64,000 nucleotides of DNA, taken from assembly GCA_947455595.1 (NCBI GenBank), contig CANGOP010000001.1, positions 1-64,000 on the forward strand. The letters run 5' to 3'. The notes under the pieces are model-generated. The model searched no databases. It was not told where the DNA came from and saw only the letters and a list, made by a program, of their open reading frames with translations. Positions within the stretch are counted from its first letter, which is position 1. Each line of letters begins with the position of its first letter. Positions 18,033 to 26,665 of this stretch are shown in pieces. The stretch comes from Gammaproteobacteria bacterium (GTDB taxonomy: Bacteria > Pseudomonadota > Gammaproteobacteria > Steroidobacterales > Steroidobacteraceae). The translations under genes and the position numbers were made by a program.

Positions 18033-18121
18033 AGCCGAACGGGCGCCTCTATCGGTAGCGATATCGCTGTTATCCCGATGGATGGATCCTGCGCCGAGTA
18101 CGAAGAGTTGAGGAAGTGTGA

Positions 18122-19579
18122 ATGACGAATGTGAAGTCGAAGGTGTTTGATCGTCGCCGTGCAGGAGTTTTACTCCACCCGACATCATTGCCTGATGCCG
18201 ACCATGGTGCGCTGGGTCAAGCCGCACGTAGTTTTGTCGACTGGTTGCAAGTCGGCGGATTCACCGTCTGGCAGTTCTTGCCGTTGGGTCCGGTTGGCTC
18301 GGATCGATCACCTTACTTTGCCCGCTCAAACCATGCGGGTGATCCGGGCCTTGTGGATCTCACGACGCTCGCCGCACAAGGGTTAGTTGACAGTGACCAG
18401 CTCGGTAGCCTGAGTCGTGTGGAGCATTTGGCGGAAGCGACACTGCGTCTGAATGAAGCGGGCCCGAGACGAGACGCTTACGAGAAGTTCCGAGCCGAGT
18501 CGGCTCATTGGTTGCCGGATTACTCCTTGTTCATGGCTATTCAGGATCGAGAGCAGGGGCGGCCGTGGTGGGAGTGGCCAGAAGCTCTGCGCGATCGGAC
18601 TGCGGCGGCGATCCGCAAGGCGCGCAAGGAGCTGGCTGTTGAGATCACGCGAATCGAGGCTTGCCAGTACTTCTTCTATAGCCAGTGGAGCGCTCTGCGT
18701 CAGTACGCGGCGGAGCGCGGCGTATTGCTGTTTGGTGATGTCCCCATCTATCTCGCGCCCGATAGCGTCGAAGTGTGGGCGCACCGGAAACTATTTCAGC
18801 TCGATGATGCCGGCCTGCCGACGGCGGTGGCGGGGGTTCCTCCGGACTATTTCTCTGTTGATGGACAGCTGTGGGGTAATCCGCTTTATCGATGGGAAGA
18901 ACACCAGCGCACACGCTTTCAGTGGTGGATTGAACGACTGCGAGCACAGTTTGCGCTCTTTGATCTCGTGCGGATCGACCACTTTCGTGGGCTTGAGGCA
19001 TATTGGGCTGTGCCGTCCGATGCGCCGACGGCTGCGACGGGTGAGTGGCGTAAGGCGCCGGGCGCGGCGTTGCTGACGGCCGCCCATAAAGCTTTTGGAA
19101 ATCTAGAAGTGGTGGCTGAGGACCTCGGTGTCATCACGCCAGAAGTGGAAGCCCTGCGCGACGGCCATCACCTGCCGGGAATGCGTATTGCCCAATTCGG
19201 ATTCGATGGCGCCGATACCAATGTCCACGTCTTGCATAACTGGACCGCAAATTCAGTCGGTTATACGGGGACACACGACAACGACACGACCTTAGGCTGG
19301 TTCCGTCATTTGGACGGCAGCGCACGGCAATTTGTCGCAGACTATGTCGGCTCATCGCAGGATGACGTGGTCACCGCGTTGACGCGGTCGGTGCTGGGGT
19401 CCGTCGCCCAGTTAGCCATCGTGCCGATGCAGGACCTACTGGGCCTTGGAACCGAAGCCCGGATGAATCTACCGGGTACGGTGGTTGGGAATTGGCTATG
19501 GAGATTCTCGTGGCAGGATGTTCCTCATTGGCTGGCCGATCGATGCTTGCGCTGGAATCACCTGTACGGCCGCACCTGA
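18122..19579 (+). CDS. malQ: 4-alpha-glucanotransferase
   Basis: A 485-residue GH77 enzyme. It has RRAGVLLHPTSLP near the start, GDVPIYLAPDSVEVW at 205-219, the nucleophile D286 in VRIDHFRG, acid/base E333 in VVAEDLG, and D386 in YTGTHDND. MalQ transfers maltodextrin segments between chains, recycling short glucans during glycogen breakdown. The start ATG follows GAGGAAG. Its 3' end is followed almost at once by the LEA-type lipoprotein gene, and it belongs with glgC on the plus strand. Confidence 0.96.
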   Translation: MTNVKSKVFDRRRAGVLLHPTSLPDADHGALGQAARSFVDWLQVGGFTVWQFLPLGPVGSDRSPYFARSNHAGDPGLVDLTTLAAQGLVDSDQLGSLSRVEHLAEATLRLNEAGPRRDAYEKFRAESAHWLPDYSLFMAIQDREQGRPWWEWPEALRDRTAAAIRKARKELAVEITRIEACQYFFYSQWSALRQYAAERGVLLFGDVPIYLAPDSVEVWAHRKLFQLDDAGLPTAVAGVPPDYFSVDGQLWGNPLYRWEEHQRTRFQWWIERLRAQFALFDLVRIDHFRGLEAYWAVPSDAPTAATGEWRKAPGAALLTAAHKAFGNLEVVAEDLGVITPEVEALRDGHHLPGMRIAQFGFDGADTNVHVLHNWTANSVGYTGTHDNDTTLGWFRHLDGSARQFVADYVGSSQDDVVTALTRSVLGSVAQLAIVPMQDLLGLGTEARMNLPGTVVGNWLWRFSWQDVPHWLADRCLRWNHLYGRT

Positions 19580-19581
19580 CC

Positions 19582-20028
19582 GTGCGTACACCAACGGCAA
19601 TCCTTCTGCTTGCGGTCGGCCTCTGGTTGAGCGGCTGTGCCGTTGGGCCACATTTTGAGAAACCACAACTCAAAGTGTCGGGCGCAGACCTCATTGATGG
19701 CAACTTTAACGAGCAGCACATCCGAGTCAAAGTGCACGCCCATAATCCGAACGGGATTGACTTGCCCATCCGCGCGATCAATTACCAATTGGAGTTGGCG
19801 GGTGAGCCCTTAGGGCATGGCCAGACGGATGCCGCCTTCATCGTGCCAGCCAAGGGAGATACGGATTTTTCGATGACGGTCACCACGCATCTAGGGACCG
19901 TGTTCCTGAAACTAATGCCGCGATTAAAAGACGGCGGACGGGGACTTGATTATCGCGTCACGGGAACTGTGCGAACGCGACTCGCCTTTTTCCCCGAGTT
20001 TGCGTTCGACGAGAGGGGCCAGTTCTAA
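19582..20028 (+). CDS. LEA type 2 / WHy-domain lipoprotein
   Basis: A 148-residue protein starting at GTG 19582, two bases after the malQ stop. This start opens a clean lipoprotein signal (RTPTAILLLAVGLWLSGC, lipobox LSGC). The mature part is a WHy/LEA-2 beta sandwich, recognised from VKVHAHNPNGIDLPIRAINYQLELAGEPLGHG and VPAKGDTDFSMTVTTHLG. Proteins of this class are linked to desiccation and water-stress tolerance. An in-frame ATG lies at 19492 inside malQ, but it would bury the signal sequence. No strong ribosome site precedes the GTG, so translation probably depends on coupling to malQ. Confidence 0.85.
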   Translation: MRTPTAILLLAVGLWLSGCAVGPHFEKPQLKVSGADLIDGNFNEQHIRVKVHAHNPNGIDLPIRAINYQLELAGEPLGHGQTDAAFIVPAKGDTDFSMTVTTHLGTVFLKLMPRLKDGGRGLDYRVTGTVRTRLAFFPEFAFDERGQF

Positions 20029-20044
20029 CGAGTGCTCGGTGCCG

Positions 20045-21502
20045 TCAGACGGGGCCGACAAGATCTCGGTACGCGTCCAGATAGAGCTTTCCTTGCGTTT
20101 GCCAGGAAAAGTCGCGCGCCATGCCATTCTGGATCATTCGGTCCCAGTGCGCGCTTCCGAAGAGCGACAAGGCCTGATCAATGGCGGCGCGCAGTGCGCC
20201 GGGTGAGTAGTCGTCGAAGAGAATACCGTCACCCAATCCAGTTGTTCGGGAATAGGGCGTGACAGAGTCGGCAAGACCGCCCGTGCGTCGGACAATCGGC
20301 ACTGTTCCATACCGCAGGCTATACATCTGATTGAGTCCACACGGCTCATATCGCGATGGCATCAAAAAGGCATCTGCGGCTGCCTCAATCCAATGAGCTC
20401 TGCGCTCACTGTAGCCACGTGTGAAATGAACCCGTCCCGGAAAATCCGTGGACAGCCGGGTCAAAAAACCTTCGAACTGCGGTTCGCCGGAGCCGAGCGC
20501 CGCGAGCGCACAGTCGTGCTGCGACAGTACATCCGGCAACACCTCTTCCAGCAGATCAATACCCTTTTGCGAGACTAGGCGCGAAACGATGCCGAACAAT
20601 AGCGTCTTGGGTCCAAGCGAGAGCGACAGTTCCCGTGCGACCGCGCGCCGGGCAGCGCGCTTGCCTGAGAGGTCTTGCGCGGAGTAACGAGCATCACCCA
20701 GATGGGCGTCATGGCGAGGATCCCACTCGGCATAATCGACCCCATTCAAAATCCCGATCACCTGCGACCCGCGATCGCGTAGGAAGGGATCAAGCCCCGC
20801 CCCATAACTGGGCGTACGAATTTCGTTCGCGTAGGTGGGGCTGACGGTGGTGACAAGGTCGGCATACATCACGCCATGCAGGAGCGGATTGACGCGCCCA
20901 TCGCGTAAGTCATCTTGGTGGAGCATCCAGCGGGCATCGCCCAGCGAAAGATCGCCGCTCTCGACCGACCAAAACACGCCTTGATAGCCTATGTTGTGAA
21001 TGGTCAATACAGATCGCGTTGCGGCAAAGAGACGATCCCAAGCATAGTTCGTGCGCAGGTACAGGGGCGCGAACGCCGTGTGCCAGTCGTTGCAGTGCAG
21101 AATGTGCGGCGCGAAAGCCATGCGCTGCGCCACTTCAAATGCAGCCCGCGTCAGGAGTAGGAAGCGTCGATGATCGTCGGCGTGACCGTAGAAGCCATTG
21201 CGGTCGTAGAGAGCGGGGCAATCGATAAAATGTACCGGCTGCTGCGACCCCGGCGGTGTGCCGACAAGCACGCGATACTCATATCGATGCTCCCCAACGT
21301 TCAGCGCGAGGCTTTCGAGTGAGGCCACCGGCTCGACAGTGAGCCCTGTCCGGTTGAGCTCCCGATACCACGGCAGAAATACACGAACGTCATGGCCTTG
21401 CGAGTGTAAGTAATGGCAGAGCGCTGAGCTGACGTCAGCGAGACCGCCCGTTTTTGCGAGAGGCGCGTATTCAGCTGAGATGAACAGGATGCGGTAAGGC
21501 AT
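20045..21502 (-). CDS. glgA: Glycogen synthase (ADP-glucose)
   Basis: A 485-residue GT5 enzyme. The N-terminus reads YRILFISAEYAPLAKTGGLADV, with the KTGGLADV ADP-glucose-binding motif near residue 17. Later come ILHCNDWHTAF, GILNGVDYAEWDP and PSRYEPCGLNQMYSLRYGT. GlgA extends alpha-1,4-glucan from ADP-glucose. ATG 21502 is chosen over 21544, which would add a nonconserved leader. It lies on the minus strand 48 bases behind the cupin gene, downstream of phaR, and converges on the LEA lipoprotein. It is separated from glgC and glgB by the malQ pair. Confidence 0.96.
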   Translation of the reverse strand: MPYRILFISAEYAPLAKTGGLADVSSALCHYLHSQGHDVRVFLPWYRELNRTGLTVEPVASLESLALNVGEHRYEYRVLVGTPPGSQQPVHFIDCPALYDRNGFYGHADDHRRFLLLTRAAFEVAQRMAFAPHILHCNDWHTAFAPLYLRTNYAWDRLFAATRSVLTIHNIGYQGVFWSVESGDLSLGDARWMLHQDDLRDGRVNPLLHGVMYADLVTTVSPTYANEIRTPSYGAGLDPFLRDRGSQVIGILNGVDYAEWDPRHDAHLGDARYSAQDLSGKRAARRAVARELSLSLGPKTLLFGIVSRLVSQKGIDLLEEVLPDVLSQHDCALAALGSGEPQFEGFLTRLSTDFPGRVHFTRGYSERRAHWIEAAADAFLMPSRYEPCGLNQMYSLRYGTVPIVRRTGGLADSVTPYSRTTGLGDGILFDDYSPGALRAAIDQALSLFGSAHWDRMIQNGMARDFSWQTQGKLYLDAYRDLVGPV

Positions 21503-21550
21503 CAAAAGAGTATAGCGACCGAAGATGACAGCCGTCGCGTTCAACGACCC

Positions 21551-21907
21551 TCAGGTGGGTTCGTAGATCACGTAATGTTTTGCGCAGTCTTCGAGGGTTT
21601 CCCAAGTGCCGGAAAAGCCGCAAGGGATCACAAACGCATCGCCTGCTACGAAGTCGAGGCTGCTGCCGTCGTCAGACTCCAAGCGCACGCGTCCCCGTGT
21701 GAGGAAGCAGTACTCCTGCTCGGTATAGTGCACCCGCCAGCGTCCGACGCTACTGGTCCAAATGCCGACATGGAAGCGGGCGTCGTTGGAGGAGTAGCGA
21801 TTGTCGACGGTTGTGGTGGGCGTGCCGCTCAGTATGCGGGATGGATCAATCGGTGCGGCTTGTGGGTCACCGGCCGATGCAAGGCGGATGATGGCCGGAC
21901 TGCTCAC
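21551..21907 (-). CDS. Cupin domain-containing protein
   Basis: A 118-residue single-domain cupin of the EutQ/DUF861-like kind. The core runs FHVGIWTSSVGRWRVHYTEQEYCFLTRG and then DFVAGDAFVIPCGFSGTWETLE. The typical histidine ligands are partly present (H in RVHYTEQEY). The start is GTG at 21905-21907, overlapping the phaR stop as GTGA, so it is coupled to phaR. No specific function is known. Its place between phaR and glgA hints at a role in carbon storage, which is inference only. Confidence 0.8.
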   Translation of the reverse strand: MSSPAIIRLASAGDPQAAPIDPSRILSGTPTTTVDNRYSSNDARFHVGIWTSSVGRWRVHYTEQEYCFLTRGRVRLESDDGSSLDFVAGDAFVIPCGFSGTWETLEDCAKHYVIYEPT

Positions 21908-22434
21908 GGAGGGGACTTCTCAGGCCCAGAGGGTCGGCTCGGGCGCTCGCTGTCGGCCGATGTCGGGCCTCCCGGTCGTCGCGCCGTTGGCATGAACGCG
22001 GCGATCATTTGTTCCTGCATCCGGGTCCAGTAGTCGAGGTTTTGTTTGGCAATCTCGGCGAGCGATCCAACCGGGCTCTGAACCATCAACTTGCTGACCT
22101 GAGCTTGGAGCTGTTCCTGCTGGGAGGCGAATGTTTCCACGCTCTTTTCCAGATACCGGCTCATGAAATCCTGCAGACCATTGCCGTAGAAGCGAATGAT
22201 CGACTCGAGCAATGCTTCGGAGAGAATGGGCTTGCCGAATTGTTCTTGCTCGGCGATGACCTGCAGCAGAATCAGGCGGGTGATGTCGTCGCCAGACTTG
22301 TCTTCTACGACCCTCACTTTCTGGCCCTGTACGATGAACTCCCGGATGTCCTCCAGCGTGACATGCCGGGACTGCGACGCGTCGTACAGGCGTCGATTCG
22401 CGTACTTTTTGATCAGGCGCTCAGGCTGGCTCAT
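21904..22434 (-). CDS. phaR: Polyhydroxyalkanoate synthesis repressor PhaR
   Basis: A 176-residue PhaR. The N-terminal DNA-binding domain is unmistakable: RLIKKYANRRLYDASQSRHVTLEDIREFI, then the second domain with RLILLQVIAEQEQFGKPILSEALLESIIRFYG and a Pro/Ser-rich tail. PhaR represses phasin and its own gene and leaves DNA when bound to nascent PHA granules. It is translationally coupled to the cupin gene and lies in the same direction as glgA. A TGCA-N-TGCA-like element occurs upstream of its own start (22469-22477), which would fit autoregulation. Confidence 0.95.
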   Translation of the reverse strand: MSQPERLIKKYANRRLYDASQSRHVTLEDIREFIVQGQKVRVVEDKSGDDITRLILLQVIAEQEQFGKPILSEALLESIIRFYGNGLQDFMSRYLEKSVETFASQQEQLQAQVSKLMVQSPVGSLAEIAKQNLDYWTRMQEQMIAAFMPTARRPGGPTSADSERPSRPSGPEKSPP

Positions 22435-22468
22435 CGCCCAAGTTTAGCCTGTTCCCGCGAGCAATTCT

Positions 22469-22477
22469 CGCAGTGCA
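22469..22477. promoter_or_regulatory. Candidate PhaR operator upstream of phaR
   Basis: CGCAGTGCA lies 35 bases upstream of the phaR start. It shares the 8-mer GCAGTGCA with one of the two sites in front of the phasin gene and differs by one base from the palindrome TGCA-N-TGCA. This fits the known TGC/GCA-rich character of PhaR sites. Proposed from sequence likeness only. Confidence 0.4.
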
Positions 22478-22517
22478 AAATTCGGTTGTGTCTCGGTCGG
22501 TCCTATGAGGTCGGGGC

Positions 22518-22556
22518 AAAAAAGAAGGACGGTTCACCTGCGGTGAGCCCGTCCTG
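22518..22556 (-). terminator. Intrinsic terminator downstream of the phasin gene
   Basis: On the minus strand a 12-13 bp imperfect stem (AGGACGGGCTCACC against GGTGAACCGTCCT) is followed by TCTTTTTT. It lies about 50 bases after the phasin stop and before the phaR start, so phasin and phaR should be separate transcripts. Confidence 0.8.
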
Positions 22557-22606
22557 AGGGGGTTGCATTGGGATCGCCCCGGGTGGGTCGACAGTCCCGA
22601 AAGGTC

Positions 22607-22975
22607 TTAAGCGGCGTCTGCGACCTTGGTGGTCTTGGCCTTGTATTCCGCGGAGGCTTCGTTGAACCAGCTGGTGTAGCCGCTGCGAATATCCTCAGCG
22701 AGCTTGCTCAGTTCCTGAGCGCGCTGGGTCTGGCGCTCCACATAGTGCTGGGCCAGCGTCGTCTGCGACTTCACGTACTCGGGAACTTCCCGCGTCGCGG
22801 CGCCGGTCTGTAGGGCGGCCAGAGAGTATTCCAAGGCGTCACCGGCAACCCCATAGCCGTGGCGCGCCAACTTCTCGAACGACGTCATCGAAATGGCCGT
22901 CAACCGATTCAGCGGTTCAGCCAGCTTGCGGCTCTGCTCAATGAAAGCATTGATTTCAGCAGTTGGGTTCGTCAT
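22607..22975 (-). CDS. phaP: Phasin family protein
   Basis: A 122-residue helical protein of the phasin_2 kind, starting MTNPTAEINAFIEQSRKL and rich in Ala, Gln and Glu heptads (VKSQTTLAQHYVERQTQRAQEL). Phasins coat PHA granules. ATG 22975 is chosen because AAGGA lies nine bases upstream and the start matches the family. The 18 extra residues of the longer frame run through the operator region. It is transcribed divergently from the PHA synthase gene behind paired TGCA-N-TGCA elements, so control by PhaR is likely. Confidence 0.9.
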   Translation of the reverse strand: MTNPTAEINAFIEQSRKLAEPLNRLTAISMTSFEKLARHGYGVAGDALEYSLAALQTGAATREVPEYVKSQTTLAQHYVERQTQRAQELSKLAEDIRSGYTSWFNEASAEYKAKTTKVADAA

Positions 22976-22996
22976 CGTGGTCGTCCTTGAAGTCTT

Positions 22997-23035
22997 GTTG
23001 CAGTGCAGTATAACGCATTTATTTTGCATTGCAAC
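22997..23035 (-). promoter_or_regulatory. Phasin promoter with paired PhaR-like operators
   Basis: On the minus strand TTGCAA (23034-23029) and TATACT (23012-23007) are spaced by 16 bases, a good sigma-70 pair whose start point would lie near 23000. Two near-identical 11-mers in inverted orientation, GTTGCAGTGCA (22997-23007) and TGCATTGCAAC (23025-23035), cover the -10 edge and the -35. Each contains the palindrome TGCA-N-TGCA. A dimeric repressor such as PhaR, encoded 570 bases away, is the obvious candidate. Confidence 0.6.
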
Positions 23036-23128
23036 ATGATGCTTTGTCTGGCTGTAAAAACCTATTAAACAGAGGGTTAGCTGGTTTCATGAGGGCATCG
23101 GCATGATTTTAGGAAGGCGAGGGGCCTC

Positions 23129-24454
23129 ATGACGGTTGTTGCCGGGTTACCCGGCGCCGAGGCGTTTGCGGCGTTCTACTCGCGATTCGTCGATGCCATC
23201 CGTGCAGGCGGGCTTCGCACATCGGCTGAGCCGCTCGCCGAGGATCTCCTGTCCTTTGCCCGGGCCTGTGCCATCGCCTGGCCGGCAGGGCTGGCTGACC
23301 CGGGGACGGATCGCGCGCAGGTGGGGTCACTGCGCTCGGTACTTGAGCCGTGGTTAATGTCGGCTGAGGCCGCCTACCAGCAATGGGCCTGGTCGCCTGC
23401 CGCCAGCGAGTGGATTCGAACGGTCATGGCGAGTTGGCAGGGTACGCTGCCACTGTCCGCGGGTCCGACCACGGCAGCCGCCGGATGGCGTGACGCTATC
23501 CGAGGGTGGGGGCTACCGGCCGACAGTCTTCCGCGCACAGAAATTGAGACGGATGGCGCAGCACGCCTGTATCACTACCGTGCAATGCGGGTGACGCGTT
23601 CGACGCCGGTACTCATTGTCTATGCCCTTGTGAACCGTCCGTCCATTCTCGACCTTGAGCCTGGGCGCTCTTTGATCGGAGGTTTGGTCGAGGCCGGTCG
23701 CGATGTGTATTTGCTGGATTGGGGCGATCCGACCGAAGCTGACCACGGGCGGTCATTGGACGATTTCGTGCTGGGCACCTTAGCGCGTGCGGTGACCGCC
23801 ATCGGGCGTGGTCGCCCCATCGATTTGCTCGGTGTCTGTCAGGGTGGTGTGCTGTCGTTGCTGTATACGGCAAGCCAGCCGAGCCGCGTACGGCGACTCG
23901 TGACGATGGTGACGCCGGTGGACTTTCATACTGGCGAAGATCTGCTCTCCCATTGGGTCCGATCGCTGGAACGATCCGCTGCGGCTGAACCGCAGCGAAT
24001 GCCGGGTTTCATGCTTGACGCTGTCTTCCAGTCTCTGGCGCCTTTCCGAATCGGTATGGGGAAGGTGATAGATCTTCTAGATCATATTCACGATGAGCCT
24101 TGGGTCCGGCTTTTTCGCCGCATGGAGCAGTGGGTTCACGACGGCCCAGATCAACCGGCGCGGTTTGCGGCGACTTTCTCATCGCTGTTCTATCAGCAGA
24201 ACTGTCTCGTGGGCGGCCCATTTGAATTCGGCGGTGCTCGTGTAGACCTGCGCCAGATCCGTTCACCGTTGCTCAATATCTATGGCCTGCAGGACCATAT
24301 TGTGCCGCCTGCCTCATCGCGGGCCCTCGCGGGGTTAACCCAGTCGAAACGCTATACGGAAATCGCGGTGCCCACTGGGCATATCGGCATGTTCGTCAGT
24401 TCCCGTGCGGCAGAGTTGCCGCGCCAGATCGCAGGTTGGCTAGCCCGTCGCTGA
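23129..24454 (+). CDS. phaC: PHA synthase, class III-like with N-terminal extension
   Basis: A 441-residue alpha/beta-hydrolase PHA synthase. The lipase-like box is LLGVCQGGV with catalytic C237, D389 in YGLQDHIVPP and H418 in PTGHIGMFV. The core VLIVYALVNRPSILDLEPGRS and VYLLDWGDP is class III-like. Class III PhaC proteins are about 355 residues with Cys near 149, so this one has some 88 extra N-terminal residues. It is much shorter than class I enzymes. It polymerises (R)-3-hydroxyacyl-CoA. The start is supported by AGGAAGGCGAGGGG. No PhaE partner is seen nearby. It is divergent from phasin and followed by a MaoC-type hydratase. Confidence 0.9.
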   Translation: MTVVAGLPGAEAFAAFYSRFVDAIRAGGLRTSAEPLAEDLLSFARACAIAWPAGLADPGTDRAQVGSLRSVLEPWLMSAEAAYQQWAWSPAASEWIRTVMASWQGTLPLSAGPTTAAAGWRDAIRGWGLPADSLPRTEIETDGAARLYHYRAMRVTRSTPVLIVYALVNRPSILDLEPGRSLIGGLVEAGRDVYLLDWGDPTEADHGRSLDDFVLGTLARAVTAIGRGRPIDLLGVCQGGVLSLLYTASQPSRVRRLVTMVTPVDFHTGEDLLSHWVRSLERSAAAEPQRMPGFMLDAVFQSLAPFRIGMGKVIDLLDHIHDEPWVRLFRRMEQWVHDGPDQPARFAATFSSLFYQQNCLVGGPFEFGGARVDLRQIRSPLLNIYGLQDHIVPPASSRALAGLTQSKRYTEIAVPTGHIGMFVSSRAAELPRQIAGWLARR

Positions 24455-24501
24455 GCTTGGCCTTCGGTTATCATCGAAAGATTACTTTGAGGAGTCGCTA
24501 T

Positions 24502-24969
24502 ATGTCGCTTGAAACCGTTCGTGCCGAATTGGGTGCCCAAATTGGAGTTGATATTCACGTCAGCGATTGGGTCGAAATCACCCAGGATCGAGTGAATGCG
24601 TTTGCGACGGCGACCGATGATCACCAGTGGATTCATACGAACCCGACGCGGGCAGCGGCCGAATCTCCGTGGAGCACGACCATCGCTCACGGCTATCTCA
24701 CGCTGTCGCTCTATCCCATGATTCGCGGGATCGTCGAAGAAGGTCGTCCAGCCTTTCCGGGATTGCGACAGGTCATCAACTACGGCCTCAATAAGGTCCG
24801 TTTCACCAACGCGGTCAAAGTCGGCGCGCGCGTCCGTGGGCGTTCAAAACTCGTGGCCATTGATGATTTTAAGGGCGGCTTTATGCTGACCGAAGAGTTC
24901 ACCATGGAAATCGAGGGCGAGAAGAAGCCCGCCTGTGTGGCTGAGATTCTCATGCGGTATTACTTCTGA
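24502..24969 (+). CDS. MaoC-like (R)-specific enoyl-CoA hydratase
   Basis: A 155-residue hot-dog protein. The hydratase-2 motif region is FATATDDHQWIHTNPTRA (catalytic-type Asp and His), followed by TTIAHGYLTLSL and YGLNKVRFTNAVKVG. Such enzymes convert trans-2-enoyl-CoA to (R)-3-hydroxyacyl-CoA, and PhaJ members feed beta-oxidation intermediates to PHA synthase. ATG 24502 follows GAGGAG at a good distance. It lies 47 bases after phaC in the same direction, which supports a PhaJ-like role. The sequence also fits general MaoC dehydratases such as NodN-like proteins. Confidence 0.85.
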   Translation: MSLETVRAELGAQIGVDIHVSDWVEITQDRVNAFATATDDHQWIHTNPTRAAAESPWSTTIAHGYLTLSLYPMIRGIVEEGRPAFPGLRQVINYGLNKVRFTNAVKVGARVRGRSKLVAIDDFKGGFMLTEEFTMEIEGEKKPACVAEILMRYYF

Positions 24970-24990
24970 CGCCGCTGCCGCCCTGCCTAA

Positions 24991-25026
24991 CCGGCCGTCG
25001 CTCGCGGCGGCCGGAGTTTCTTTTTC
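24991..25026 (+). terminator. Intrinsic terminator after the MaoC gene
   Basis: CCGGCCG (24991-24997) pairs with CGGCCGG (25008-25014), followed by AGTTTCTTTTTCT. It lies 22 bases after the hydratase stop and would close the phaC-maoC transcript. Confidence 0.75.
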
Positions 25027-25165
25027 TATAAAAAACAGCACATTGAGTTCAAAGGGGCGCCCGTCTCGGGCGTCCTTGCGCTACAATCGGACGTGGTCGA
25101 CCCGGCCGCAGCCCTCTCACCGGGCCGGCGCCCCCGATGGGCTCGTGGTCGACTGACGAGGAACT

Positions 25166-26665
25166 ATGGCTGTCAGTCCGTACCAGCAACTCGAGGACGA
25201 GTTTCGCCGTTTGCACGCCTTCCGAGGCGCCCTTGCCATCTTGCGGTGGGATGCCGCCGTGATGATGCCGAGCGGCAGCGCCGACGTCCGCGGCGAGCAG
25301 TTGGCCGCGCTTGAAACCGAATGTCACGCGCTCCTGACCTCCCCGAAAGTGACCCGCCTGATCGAACGGGCGCAGGCTAGCGCCGATGCGTTGGAAGATT
25401 GGCAGGTCGCCAACTTGCGCGAAATGCGACGGCAGCGGGATCACTCGCTGGCCATGCCCAACGCCCTGATCTCTCGCCTTGCCAAAGCGACGGCTCGAGC
25501 GGAAGTGCATTGGGCAGAAGCTAAGCGTCAGCGTCGCTATACGGAAGTGGCGCCCTACCTGGCTGAGGTCGTTGCGCTCACGCGCGATCGCGCGGCCTTG
25601 TTGGGGCAGCACCTGGGCTTAGACCCTTACGACGCTCTCTTGGACGAATTCAGCCCGGGCGCTCTGACGGCCGCCCTCGATCCCCTGTTCAAGACTTTGG
25701 CTCGCCGCTTGCCGTCGATGGTGCAGGAAGGACTGGCGCGGCAGGCAGAATCGCCTTCCTTGCCTATCAACGGACGATTCCCGGTCAGTCGTCAGCGTGC
25801 GCTGTGTGTGGATGCGATGAAAGCCTTGGGCTTTCCGTTCGAACGCGGGCGTCTCGACGAGTCGGAGCACTCCTTTACCGAGGGCATCACCGGCGATTTG
25901 CGCGTGACGACCCATTTTGAATTAGCGGATCCTTTCCACGGGCTCATGGCGGCGCTACACGAAACCGGTCATGCGCTCTATCAATTGGGCTTGCCTCTGG
26001 AATGGCGCGATCAGCCGGTCGGTCGCAGTCGTGGGCTGGCGCTAGAAGAGAGTCAGTCGCTGCTGCTGGAGATGTGCGTTGTTCGCAGCCGACCGTTCCT
26101 CGCATTCCTAAAGCCGATGATGGATCGTCACCTCGGTGGCGCGGGACCGGCGTGGGAGGTTGATAACCTCTATCGTCATCTCACGCGTGTGCACGCCAGC
26201 CCACTGCGGATTGATGCTGACGAGTTGACCTATCTATCCCACGTGCTGTTGCGTTGCGATCTGGAGCGGCAGCTGATCTCCGGCAAGTTGGAGGCTAAGG
26301 ATCTCGCAGACGCTTGGAATTCACTGGCCGAGTCGCGGCTCGGCGTCCGTCCGCAAGACGACGCGGAGGGCTGTCTACAGGACGATCACTGGGCGGTCGG
26401 GCAATTTGCCTATTTTCCAGCGCACGCTTTGGGAGGCCTGATTGCGATGCAGCTGTGGGAGGCTATTCGCAATGAGGTTGAAGATCTCGACGGTGCCATT
26501 GCGCGAGGCGACTTCTCAGCGCTCAACGCGTGGCTCAAAACGAACGTGCACGGTGTAGGAGCGCGCTCCAATGTGCAGGATCTTGTGAAAGATGCGACGG
26601 GTCAGCCGCTCTCGGCGCTGCCTGCGCTTCGGTATCTTGAAGCGAAATACCTCGAGGCTCGCTAA
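25166..26665 (+). CDS. M32 family carboxypeptidase (Taq-type)
   Basis: A 499-residue zinc carboxypeptidase of family M32, the usual length. It begins with [30 protein letters not shown], contains the HETGH zinc motif ([15 protein letters not shown], near residue 270), the family's DLRVTTHFE and [13 protein letters not shown] segments, and ends with [10 protein letters not shown]. It removes C-terminal residues from peptides in the cytoplasm. A GAGGAAC site precedes the ATG. Its stop overlaps the ttcA start as TAATG. Confidence 0.95.
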   Translation: MAVSPYQQLEDEFRRLHAFRGALAILRWDAAVMMPSGSADVRGEQLAALETECHALLTSPKVTRLIERAQASADALEDWQVANLREMRRQRDHSLAMPNALISRLAKATARAEVHWAEAKRQRRYTEVAPYLAEVVALTRDRAALLGQHLGLDPYDALLDEFSPGALTAALDPLFKTLARRLPSMVQEGLARQAESPSLPINGRFPVSRQRALCVDAMKALGFPFERGRLDESEHSFTEGITGDLRVTTHFELADPFHGLMAALHETGHALYQLGLPLEWRDQPVGRSRGLALEESQSLLLEMCVVRSRPFLAFLKPMMDRHLGGAGPAWEVDNLYRHLTRVHASPLRIDADELTYLSHVLLRCDLERQLISGKLEAKDLADAWNSLAESRLGVRPQDDAEGCLQDDHWAVGQFAYFPAHALGGLIAMQLWEAIRNEVEDLDGAIARGDFSALNAWLKTNVHGVGARSNVQDLVKDATGQPLSALPALRYLEAKYLEAR

